Origin: Triplophysa rosa
Taxonomy: Eukaryota; Chordata; Actinopteri; Cypriniformes; Nemacheilidae
NCBI RefSeq assembly: GCF_024868665.1
Contig: NC_079893.1
Span: forward strand, 10,464,407-10,528,406
Reading direction: 5' to 3'
Length of the DNA stretch: 64,000 nt
Shown here: positions 51,743 to 61,170 of the stretch, piece after piece
Layout of the letters: the number at the start of each line of letters is the position of its first letter
How positions within the stretch are numbered: the first letter of the stretch is position 1
Made by a program: the position numbers and the translations under genes
Notes under the pieces: model-generated
Told to the model about the DNA's origin: nothing
The model's database searches: none
Seen by the model: the letters and a program-made list of their open reading frames with translations, nothing else

Positions 51743-53789
51743 GTGTTTTTCACAGCCGCTCTCACCCTCTGTCAGATGGTGTTCAGCCACTCGACGTTGC
51801 GTCTTGACGAGGCGCAACATCGAATGTACATTGCAGCCCTCAGCACTCTCAAATCGACGGTGCGTGGAGCTGCATCGCCAGGCAGGCGAACCAGCAGAGC
51901 CAGTCTTCTTCCCGGGGGCCTGCCCCCGGCGAGAGACCCACACTGCCAGCCATCGAACCACCCCCCAGGAGCTTGGCTCGAGCTTCCCACACCGTCACGG
52001 TGGCTGAGGAGAACGATCCGTCTTGGCTACGCGATCCAATTCGCCAGAAACCCGCCCAAGTTTCGGGGCATCCTCGCCACCTCGGTCAGAGGCCGAGATG
52101 CTCCCGTACTACGGGGCGAGGTCGAGTCCGTCCCCTTAGCCGAGATGTCCAAGGGGTTTTACAGCCCCTACTTCATCGTCCCCAAAAAAGGCGGGGGGGT
52201 GCGCCCCATCCTAGATCTGCGTACCCTGAACAGGCACCTGCACAAGCTGCCTCACGCAGAAGCGCATCCTAACATCTGTCAGATGTCAGGATTGGTTCAT
52301 GGCAATCGACCTAAAGGACGCTTACTTTCATGTCTCGATTTTCCCTCGTCATCGCCCGTTCCTACGGTTCGCTTTCGAGGGTCAGGCATATCAGTACAGA
52401 GTCCTCCCCTTCGGTCTGTCTCTGTCCCCACGAGTCTTCACGAAGATCGTGGAAGCCGCCCTCTCTCCCCTCAGGGAGAGGGGTGTGCGGGTACTCAACA
52501 ATCTCGACGACTGGCTTATCTTGGCACACTCGCGAGATCTGTTGTGTGCACACAAGGACATAGTGCTCAGGCACCTAGATCGAATGGGGCTACAGGTCAA
52601 CCGAGAGAAGAGCAAGCTCTCCCCTGTGCAGAGCATCCTCTATCTTGGTATGGAACTCAACTCTGTCACCATGACAGCGCAACTGTCCACAGCACGCACC
52701 CAGTCGGTGTAGAACTGCCTGGAACATTTCAAACAATCAGCGGTTCCCCTGAAACTATTTCAGAGGCTCCTGGGACACATGGCATCCTCGGCGGCGGTGA
52801 TACCCCTCAGGTTGATGCACATGAGACCGCTCCAACACTGGCTTCAGGTCGAGTTCCTTGGAGAGCGTGGCACACCGGCAGCAGGCGGATGGTGATTACG
52901 CCTCTCTGCCGACGCACCCTAACCCCTTAATCTTCCATGACCTTCCTTCGGGCAGGGGTTCCCCTGTGGCAGGTTACGAGGCATGTCGTGGTGAAAATGG
53001 ACGCCTCCCTGCAGGGTTGGGGTGCAGTGTGCAACGGGCACGCAGTGTCGGGGCTTTGGACGGGCCCCTGCCTGCGCTGACATATCAATTGCCTAGAGTT
53101 GTGGACCGTGCTACTCGCACTGAAGAGGCTACAACCTCTCGTGCAGGGCAAGCATGTGCTGGTCCAGTCAGACAGCACTACGGCAGTAGCGTATATCAAT
53201 CGTCAGGGTGGCGTTCGCTCACTGCAGTTAACACGACTCGCCCGACGCCTCCTCCGGTGGAGTGAGCAAGTGACCCGCTCCCTGCGTGCCACGTATATCC
53301 CAGGCGACCTGAACCAGACAGCTGACGCGCTCTCTCGTCAGTCGACGCCTCGCGGAGATTGGCGACTCCACCCCCGCGCAGTCCAGCTCATTTGGGTGCA
53401 GTTCGGGCAGGCCCAGGTAGACCTGTTCGCCTCCCTCAAAACCACCCATTGCCCGCTTTGGTAGTCTCTGACCGAGGGACCCCTCGGCACGGATGCCCTA
53501 GCGCACAGCTGGCTGCGGGACAAGCGGAAGTATGGCTTCCCCCCCAGTGAGCCTCATTGCACAGACGCTGTGCAAGGTCAGGGAAGAGGAGCATCAAGTG
53601 TTACTCGTTGCGCCACACTGGCCCAACCGGACTTGGTTCTCGGAGCTAATGCTCTTGACGACAGCTCCCCCCTGGCCGATTCCCCTGACGAAGGACCTGC
53701 TTTCCCAGGGGAAGGGCACGTTATGGCATCCCAGGCCAGACCTCTGGAACCTCCATGTCTGGCCCCTGGATGGGACGAGGAGATCCTGA
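51743..53789 (+). pseudogene. DIRS reverse transcriptase / RNase H (pol), broken
   Basis: RT begins in one frame with GFYSPYFIVPKKGGGVRPIL (about 52157) and shifts frame near 52270. It continues with AIDLKDAYFHVSI (motif A), LPFGLSLSPRVFTK (motif B) and NLDDWLI (motif C, with Asn where Tyr is common; 52299-52709). A TAG lies at 52710. Another shift near 52850 leads to the RNase H part with KMDASLQGWGAV, INCLELWTVL and QSDSTTAVAYINRQGG (53000-53220), with stops at 52928 and about 53074. A TAG at 53462 and a shift near 53535 precede the C-terminal tail (VLLVAPHWPNRTWFSELM, PDLWNLHVWPLDG; 53532-53789). The YxDD-like Asp pair and RNase H acidic residues are present, but the chain cannot be made whole. 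Confidence 0.9.
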
Positions 53790-54787
53790 GTGGTCTGCCC
53801 CCAGCGGTGGTGGAAACCATTTCTCAGGCAAGGGCACCAGCCACTAGGCGACTGTACGCCTACAAGTGGCGCCTCTTCTCGACCTGGTGGGCTTCTCGAG
53901 GAGAAGACCCACGGAGTTGTGTGATCGGGTCCGTGCTGTCCTTCCTACAAGAGAGACTCGAGACTAACCTCTCCCCTTCCACACGGAAGGTGTATGCAGC
54001 CGCCATTGCCGCTCATCACAACTCAGTTGCTGGGAAGTCTCTAGGACAGCACGACCTGGTCATTAGGTTCCTAAGAGACGCTAGGAGGCAGAATCCGCCT
54101 CGTCCGCACTCCATACCCTCTTGGGACCTGGATGTGGCCCTGACAGGTCTCACCAGGCCCCCCTTCGAGCCCCTAGGGTATGCCGCTCTTCCTCATCTCA
54201 CGATGAAGACGGTTCTCCTTATGGCGCTCGCCTCCATCAAGAGGGTAGGGGACCTACAGGCATTCTCCGTGTCCCCTTACTGCCTAGAATTCGGACCCAG
54301 GAATTCTCACGTTATCCTGAGACCTCGGCCCGGCTACGTGCCCAAGGGTCCCACCACTCCCTTTCGGCACCAGGTGGTGAACTTACAGGCGCTCCCCACT
54401 GGGGGGGAAGACCCAACCCCGTCCGTGTTGTGTCCATAACACGCGCTGCACCTTTACTTAGACCACACACAGAGCTTCAGGAGCTTGGATCAGCTCTTTG
54501 TCTGTTTCGGAGGTCAGCAGAAAGGGAGAGCTGTCTCCAAGCAGAGGTTGGCGCACTGGATTGTGGACGCTGTCAAGGCAGCCTACCAATCCCTAAATCG
54601 CCCGTGCCCTCTAGCAGTGAGGGCCCACTCCACCCAGGGTGTAGCCTCCTCTTGGGCACTGGCACGCGGCGCCTCTCTCACAGACATTTGCAGAGCTGCG
54701 GGTTGGGCTACACCCAACACCTTCGCGAGGTTCTACAACCTCTGCATAGAGCCGGTGTCAGCCCGCGTCCTGCATAGCAACATGTAG
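53570..54787 (+). pseudogene. DIRS tyrosine recombinase, inactivated
   Basis: The frame overlaps the end of pol by about 220 bases in another reading frame, as is normal for DIRS. The N-terminal core-binding part includes ATRRLYAYKWRLFSTWW and a SAM-like helical region. The catalytic domain has LASIKRVGDLQAF with the first Arg, then a TAA at 54437-54439, then in the same frame VRAHSTQGVASSWA and AAGWATPNTFARFYNL with the nucleophile Tyr. The HxxR motif reads HSTQ, so the second catalytic Arg is replaced by Gln (CGG to CAG is a one-step change). Both the stop and this change would abolish integration activity. Confidence 0.9.
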
Positions 54788-55486
54788 GACCGGCAACTGG
54801 TAGGGTGTACGCCTATTTTGGTTCTTTCCCCCCTCTCTCGAGTGGGTCAGTATACCGATCCAGCCTCCCTTCTTTCCCCACTGGGCGAAGAACAGGCACT
54901 CCATCCATCACTAAGCAAGCACCTTCTGTGGCGGGCTGGGCAGAGCAGCCCTGCCCCTTAGGCCGGGTATCTCCGGAGTTATTCGCAACATAGCTCTAAC
55001 CGGACCTAGTGCTACCAGACGTTGCAACCCCCCAGTAGGGTGGTTCCGTCTGATGTATCCTCATGCTGGTTCCCACCTTGGTAACCCATGACCTCCCTAG
55101 GTGGACCTCCACCTCGCGGTTAACTCCTTCAGTCCACACTTCTTCCCATAAGCGCTCCCCTATCGGTGAGACCATGTTGGTATCTCCACTAAACTCCTCC
55201 CTGCGGTAGGAAGTGGTCTCTGTAGCGCATCCCCCACTTGAGGAAGTAGCGCTTACCCAGTGGCCTTACGGTTCCGGGCGGCTTCTCGCTGTTAGAGAAA
55301 CAAGGCCGCCGCCTGTGAGGCCGAAGGCAGGGGCCTTCCCACCTTTCAAGAAAGCTCTGGGACCCCCTACCTACCCACTGGTAGGTTACAATTTCGCGGT
55401 AGCGCTCACGGCTGACACGCCCAGGCCAGTCACCGTCGCTTCGCTAGAGATTGTGACAGGGCACAGTGTTATGGCGTTTTCCATTG
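54788..55486 (+). other. DIRS 3' non-coding spacer
   Basis: It lies between the recombinase stop and the internal complementary region. No frame with motif support is present. It is G+C-rich like the rest of the element. Confidence 0.7.
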
Positions 55487-55593
55487 GAACCCCATCTGTC
55501 GGTTCGACACAACGTCGAGAGACCGACAGAAAGGGAACGTCTCGGTTAAGGTTGTAACCTCTGTTCTCTGATGGAGGGAACGAGACGTTGTGT
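55487..55593. repeat. DIRS internal complementary region (ICR)
   Basis: Bases 55487-55538 are an exact 52-base reverse complement of the left terminus 49841-49892. Bases 55539-55593 are the reverse complement of the right terminus 55811-55865 with 3 mismatches in 55. The two halves are abutted, so the ICR represents the joined termini. In the DIRS replication model it templates completion of the ends and circle formation. The junction reads GGGAAC-GTCTCGG. Confidence 0.96.
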
Positions 55594-55658
55594 CCTCCTT
55601 GCCACAACACGTGCTGTCCACTGCAGCAGTCGTGAGAGGTCTCAGGCTCCTCAGAACT

Positions 55659-55820
55659 AAGGTGAATGAATGAAGCACGCCGTATCCCTTTTATACCCGG
55701 ATTTCCGGGGCGGAGTCCGGCATGCAAATTTCATTCGCCAATTTTCATTGGCCTTTTCTAAGTAGTCGGAAGCGATTGGTTCTCAGGGACGAACCCCATC
55801 TGTCGGTTCGACACAACGTC
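55659..55820 (-). repeat. DIRS right inverted terminal repeat
   Basis: Partner of the left repeat at 49863-50025. Beyond it the last 45 bases (55821-55865) differ from the left end and are matched only by the ICR. Confidence 0.92.
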
Positions 55821-56546
55821 TCGTTCCCTCCATCAGGGAACCGAGGTTACAACCGTAACCGAGACGTTTTCTATATATTTTGTAGTTTTAGGTTTATCCT
55901 TTTGTCTGTACTATTTTTTTACTTTAAAGCTTTGCAACAATGTACTATAGAAATAAACTTGAATTTCAATTGGTCTTCGGCCTTATAGGATTCTTGTCTA
56001 GCGAACAAAGAACTTTTTGAAAATGCTTTTCTAAGTGGAAACATTTGAAAATGTTGTATTGTAATGACACCCCACAGAAATTATGCAGTCCCACACTTCT
56101 TACTTTTAATCACATGCACAGTAAAGACATTTAATCATTTACAGATGTTCGGTGTGGACAAGCAATTTCTGCAAAATGCCAGTGTGGAGAGTGTGAAATT
56201 TTAAACACTGTTCACAGACATAGCCTGAAGTAACAAAAAACATACCTTCCTCTTGCGCTTTATTAACTTGTTCCTTTGTGATCTATACAGGCACATACTT
56301 TTGTCTTTTCCAAAAAGACATTCACCACCCCTCAAAACCAACTACTTATTCTTGTCCTACCTCATGAAGTGCGTGTGAGGGTATGCTTGAAATGGGGAGG
56401 GATGTGAGATGCTAAGGGTGTGAGTCTGACTGAAGTTTAGGATTGGACCGTCTCCTTTGATCAACGTTTCACAAAATTGCCAAGGGCTGCTCACAAATTC
56501 CAGCACTCTCTTTTCCTGAGACAGACAGGCATGCAGGCAATAGACA

Positions 56547-56548
<2 letters not shown>

Positions 56549-56605
<57 letters not shown>
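56549..56605. repeat. (GA)n microsatellite
   Basis: About 57 bases of uninterrupted AG steps, followed by degenerate agaaac/agaaag units. Confidence 0.97.
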
Positions 56606-56609
<4 letters not shown>

Positions 56610-57059
56610 GAAACACAAAGAGAAAGAGAAAGAGAAAGAAGACAAGACCAGAAAGAGCATTAAATGAATTAAGTGTGTGTGCTTATTTGTAGCATCACAA
56701 TTGTTATGACAAGTACAGTGCAACTCAGACACAATGTGGGTCCCTGGTGCGTTAACTCAACAGATTTGCAATGTGTGCTAGACACAAAAGCCTGACGCTG
56801 GATATTTCAGTCTCGTGAGTGGCAACACCTTCTCCCACTTCTCATCAAACTGATTTGAGAACAGCTTCGAGAGTGAAATAGAAAGGGCGAGTGTGAAGTG
56901 GGACTGTTAAAATTAGAAAAGAATAGCTCAGCACAATGAATGTTAGTGCTGTGATGTTTATTTGCAGCCGGGTACCAATTGACCAAATGATGTACATCGT
57001 TGTACCAGCAGCAGAATATAAAGTAAGGGCCAAATTTGTAGAATATAAATTATTGTAAT

Positions 57060-57196
57060 ATCATTACACTAGCAACACAAAGCTCATGGGTCTGATTCCC
57101 AAGGAACACGTATACAAATGTAAAGATTGAATGCACTTTGGAATGTCGTTTTGGATAAAAGTGTCTGACAAAGGCATAAATGTGAAATGTAAAGCT
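57060..57196 (+). repeat. tRNA-derived SINE, 5'-truncated
   Basis: It shows a B-box-like gggtctgattcccaagg, then gaatgcactttggaatg and the tail ttttggataaaagtgtctga with taaatg-like ending. The A-box part is only weakly visible (actagcaacacaaagctcat). The order matches fish SINEs that share the L2-type tail. Confidence 0.65.
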
Positions 57197-58243
57197 GTTG
57201 ACTACGGTTTGTGTATTGTTTTTCATCGCTGTCCTTCGGAAACCTCAGATGTCTAAATTCAGTGTTTGTCAGGAAATGAAAAAATACTGTACTTTCTAAA
57301 TAATTCAATACTGTGTTGTGAAAGTTGACAAGCACTTTTTAATACTTTTTATTGGTTATATATTTGCTAAACCCAGTGACAAACATAAAGGGTGACTATT
57401 AATAATGATTTATGGCAAAAACATCACGAAATATGGATAAACAAGGTTTTAGTAGGGCAGCAGCCATTTGTTATAGGCAGTTTCAGAGGCAACAAACAAA
57501 CGTTATATGGCCCAAACATAACTTCCGGTAGACCTCCGCAAAAAATGAATAACTTTTGATAGTTTTATTGTAATTTAATACAATTAATATACAATAACAT
57601 ATTAATATAAATGAATATAAATTAAATATAAAATAAATTGTTTAACCAAATAACCAAACACAGACCAGATGTTAACTCCGGGCCAGGCGCGTGCGTCCAA
57701 TGAAACCACCTATAGTTGTACATTTTTGCATTATCACTCTTCATTGTGTTTTTGGAGATATTTAGTCACTGTGAATAAACATCTTTCCACTGATGTCCTA
57801 TCGTGCTGAGCCATCCTTTTCCAATTTTAAGAGCTATTGAAGCTTTTCATCCCAGCACGTTGACTTAGATCTGTTGTGTATGAGGTGTCCTGAGGGTCAG
57901 GGTTGAGACATGCTGTTCAGTCAGCACACAAATCAAACCAGTGAGGTCTCATTAACTATCAGCTACAGCAAAAATATATCACCTGATATGCCTCAACTGC
58001 TGTTTCCTCACATACATCTCTGTCTCGGTTTGGTTCCATTTCAATATAAGTAAATTCAATTATGTTTTATTAACATGCCTGTTTGGGTACAACGCTGCCA
58101 TATAATGAATTGTAATATAATTTCATTTGACACAAACAAAAGTAAACTTACATTTATTTTGCTAGAAGGTAAGACTCTGGTTCACCATGGTGCATAGGGA
58201 AATTTTTGTTACTGTAGGTTTTGAGAACTGAAAACGTTTCAAA

Positions 58244-58517
58244 TTAAAGGTCCAGTCATTAAAATCTAGCGGCAAGGTTGTGAATTGCAACCAACCGCTC
58301 ACTCCACCCCTTCGAAGCACTACAATGGTTGACAGAACATATGCAAGGGGACCGGTGGTGTATGTAGCTAGAAATAGCTCATTCTTCTAAGGTAATAAAA
58401 ACATAACGCTTCATTGTGTAAGCTCTTTATACACCTCTGAAAACATAGTTATGTACAGTATATTATATTGCATTTCTGTCAATAGATCCTCCAAAATATT
58501 TCACACTGGAGCTTTAA
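58244..58517. mobile_element. TTAA-bounded MITE (AAAGGTCCAGT ends)
   Basis: The left tip TTAAAGGTCCAGT and the right tip CACTGGAGCTTTAA are imperfect inverted repeats including TTAA. The interior (gttgtgaattgcaaccaa, ataaaaacataacgcttcat, ctgtcaatagatcctcc) I recognise as a common cyprinid repeat. The TTAA target suggests piggyBac or Kolobok mobilisation. Confidence 0.75.
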
Positions 58518-58689
58518 GAAAAGGAAAGAAAATCTAATTTTCAGTTTTATTTAATTTATAGTGTCTACATGCCACAGTTCATTTAATCTGAAACAATGTT
58601 AGAGTTATTAGATTAATTTTAAAATAAGCTTTATATAACCTGCAAATATATTTAGGCACTCCAAAATGTTTTTCAGTTGTACTTTTATA

Positions 58690-58928
58690 CACTGTAAAAA
58701 CTCAATTTTCTGCAGCTGGGGTGCCATTTCACATCAAATTTATTTTTTCATGTTTTTCTTGTAAATTTGCAGTCTCTTTCTGTAATTTGTAGGTTTTACC
58801 ATATTTTCAAAAATATGTGAAAAATCAGTAAAATTCTGTCAAATTACCATTTTTTCCTGTACATTGTTCATGAAAAATCTTTAAAAACAGTAAAATTCTG
58901 TCAAATTACAGGGGTTTTTTTACAGTGA
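58690..58928. repeat. CTGTAAAAT-family repeat with paired ends
   Basis: Begins cactgtaaaaactcaattt and ends ggtttttttacagtg, forming inverted ends. Internal repeats of gtaaaattctgtcaaattac occur twice. Relatives lie at 5506-5690 and 33443-33690. Confidence 0.7.
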
Positions 58929-60582
58929 AGATTCATTCTAATTCAATCTAAAGTTTTTAACATATCTCCGTCTCACCCTATCTCTGTCTGCATCTCTCTC
59001 ACCCGTCTGTCTCACCCTGTCACCGTGTCTGTCTCTCACCCTATCTCTGTATCTCTCAGGTATCATGTTATGTACATGAGTGTGTAATGAATAATACTGT
59101 AGTTCCTGTATAGAGTATCAGGTCAGATCAATATCATCAACCTCTCCCTGTCTGTCTGCTGCAACACCAGCCCTCCGTGTGTCTTTGTGTGTGTAACATG
59201 GGAAGCGTGCCAGCTCCTGTAACATCCGATACAGAGAAATCGACATTAACAATGCCTCGTGCTCATTTACACTCACACACACATACACAGGAAACTTGTC
59301 AATACACAGATACTGTTAGACACCTTCTCCATCTCAGTTTTTGAGTATCATACAACAAAACAAGCAGCACTTGTGAACTGTGTGATCTATTCTTTCTCCT
59401 TTCCTCTGTCTGGCTCTCTAACCGGTGAGAGCAAATGCGGGAATCATGAAAGGTGATACCTGCATACAGACTGTTTCATCTGCTGAGTGCAGCGAGATGG
59501 AGCTTTGGGACAGCAACATTTCATAAGAGACACTGAGGAGAAGAGAGATGAACAAATGAACACCTGTGGAGAAGTTAAGAATGAACTGTGGCTAAAGAAA
59601 TAAACACATTTTCCAAACATTCGCAAGTAAATATTTATTTCTCAATAGCTGTCAGTGTTTGAAATGTTCTTTTAAAGGACATAAAGGAAGCCTCAAGGGC
59701 ATACAGCGGTTAACAGCTCTCTGGAGAGTTAGATTTTCAGGGAAGAACGGCTTGAATTTCAGTCTGGTCCTCAGACAAAGGTATTGTATGACTTCAGAAG
59801 ACTTGGAATATGGCCCATGTGTCGATTAGACCACTTTAATGATACGTTTATGGTGTGTTTCCGTTCTTTTTATTTAGCTTAGTAGCCTCCGTCTACGTAT
59901 TACATTCACTGTAATTGCATAGACAAAAAGTGAAATATAAACTTAAAGGTGCTGAGCAGGCACGTGCAGAGGGTGTGGGGCGGAGGTTGATTGAGCACCT
60001 GCTTCTTTGGCCCGTAATGCCAAAAGTGCCCTTTTGTCAAGGCAAAAACATTTTTTTTGTAATTAAAGGCCATTTTGTGAAGGCCTGCTCAATCTATTAG
60101 TAAAATTAATGAATAATAATTCAACCCTAAATAAATGACTCACGTGATGACCTTTCACCTGACGACCTCATCTGGGAGGACTCCTCACGTTCAGACGCCT
60201 TCAATAGATTAGCGCATTTCCAGGATAGCCTACATACTGTTCGCGGCTGCCGGGTATGTTTTCAGAGGAGCGGTGTGCTTGTTTACTTATTAGTGTATTT
60301 ATTATTATTATAAGTAGTAGTATTTCACAAGAACGCCGTGAAGAGAGCATGCACGACTGTTGTGTGTTAGCTGCAGCTAATGTTAGTTCTACACACAGCA
60401 ATATATAAACAAAGGTGCTTGTTCACTTCTTGAATCGATGTTTGCTGTTTGGGGGAGAAAAGTGTCACGGGCGTCGAGGGTTCTGGTCTTTTTATATTAT
60501 TTGACTAAAACTATTAACACTTTGAAGTTTTATTATTACAGTATTTACAGTAGAGTGCCTTCAAAACACTGGTAAAACAGGC
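58929..60582. other. Intergenic DNA, no gene seen
   Basis: A CT-rich stretch with repeated ctctgtctg/ctcaccc units lies at about 58970-59060. Near 59958 gcaggcacgtgcagagggtg resembles an hAT left end, but I found no partner. Frames are short. Confidence 0.45.
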
Positions 60583-60585
60583 TTA

Positions 60586-60750
60586 GGCCATGTTCAGACA
60601 AGACTTCTTTTTTGACAAGAAAAAGTTGACAAAGGCGCTTTTTTAGTAAAAAAATACAATTATCAGCAGAACACCATGACTTCTTTTTTTGAAAACACGG
60701 TCTATTACATAAGATTACAATGTAAAAAGAAGTCAAGTCTGAACATGGCC
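60586..60750. mobile_element. Harbinger-like MITE with TTA target duplication
   Basis: The ends GGCCATGTTCAGAC and GTCTGAACATGGCC are perfect 14-bp inverted repeats, followed inside by aagacttctttt / aaaagaagtc. TTA flanks both sides (60583-60585, 60751-60753), the 3-bp TWA target of PIF/Harbinger elements. The element is 165 bp and non-coding. Confidence 0.82.
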
Positions 60751-60947
60751 TTATTCTGATTTTCTCATCCTCTGAATTATACTTATCAACGCTGTTTTTA
60801 TTATCATTATCATTATCATTTTAAAAAAATGCAGAAGAGGGTTAGAACAGAATTATATTTTTATTACGAAAAAACTATTTTTTCTACAACAGCAAAGACA
60901 GCAACATCCCCAGCAGCCCCCTCAACATCAGCTAAGATATTTGGAAG

Positions 60948-61065
60948 AATGTCAGTAACTAGACAGATCTCATCCCCCATTGACTCCCATAGTATTTATT
61001 TTCCCTACCATGGCAGTAAATGGGGGATGAGATCTGTTTGGTTACTGACATTCTTCCAAATATCT
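60948..61065. repeat. Long imperfect hairpin
   Basis: The arm agatatttggaagaatgtca, continuing gtaac and agatctcatcccccatt, pairs with aatgggggatgagatct, gttac and tgacattcttccaaatatct. About 45 paired bases surround a loop of about 28. It runs directly into the right end of a TTAA-family MITE and is probably its interior. Confidence 0.8.
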
Positions 61066-61170
61066 TTTGTTGTGTTCAACAGAACAAAAATATTTACACA
61101 GGTTTGGAATAATCTGAGGGTGAGTAAATGATGACAGAATTTTCATTTTTGGGTGAACTATCCCTTTATG
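61066..61170. repeat. Right-end fragment of TTAA MITE family
   Basis: acaggtttggaataatctga, gggtgagtaaatgatgacag and gggtgaactatcccttta match the right end of the 18904-19380 family. No left tip was seen. Confidence 0.7.

Larger units (their letters stand above)
49841..55865 (+). mobile_element. DIRS-type tyrosine-recombinase retrotransposon, nearly full length, inactivated
   Basis: DIRS elements copy through RNA into a circular DNA that a tyrosine recombinase inserts without target duplication. All parts are visible: inverted terminal repeats (49863-50025 and 55659-55820), a gag-like ORF, RT plus RNase H, an overlapping tyrosine recombinase, and an internal complementary region at 55487-55593. 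GTT stands at both borders (49841-49843 as first bases and 55866-55868 after the end), and the internal region reads GAC-GTT-CCC across the reconstructed junction on the minus strand. The element is much richer in G+C than its surroundings. Stops and frameshifts in pol and the recombinase show a non-autonomous copy. Confidence 0.95.
55869..58243. other. Intergenic DNA with a (GA)n tract and a SINE fragment, no gene seen
   Basis: AT-rich DNA after the DIRS element. Long frames near 56469-56732 run through the GA tract and are artefacts. Confidence 0.5.

Noticed and set aside
57060..57196. tRNA gene
   Set aside because: Only a B-box-like stretch with no cloverleaf and an attached SINE tail; it is a SINE remnant.
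59958..60480. Full hAT element starting at gcaggcacgtgcagag
   Set aside because: No matching right end or 8-bp duplication could be found.
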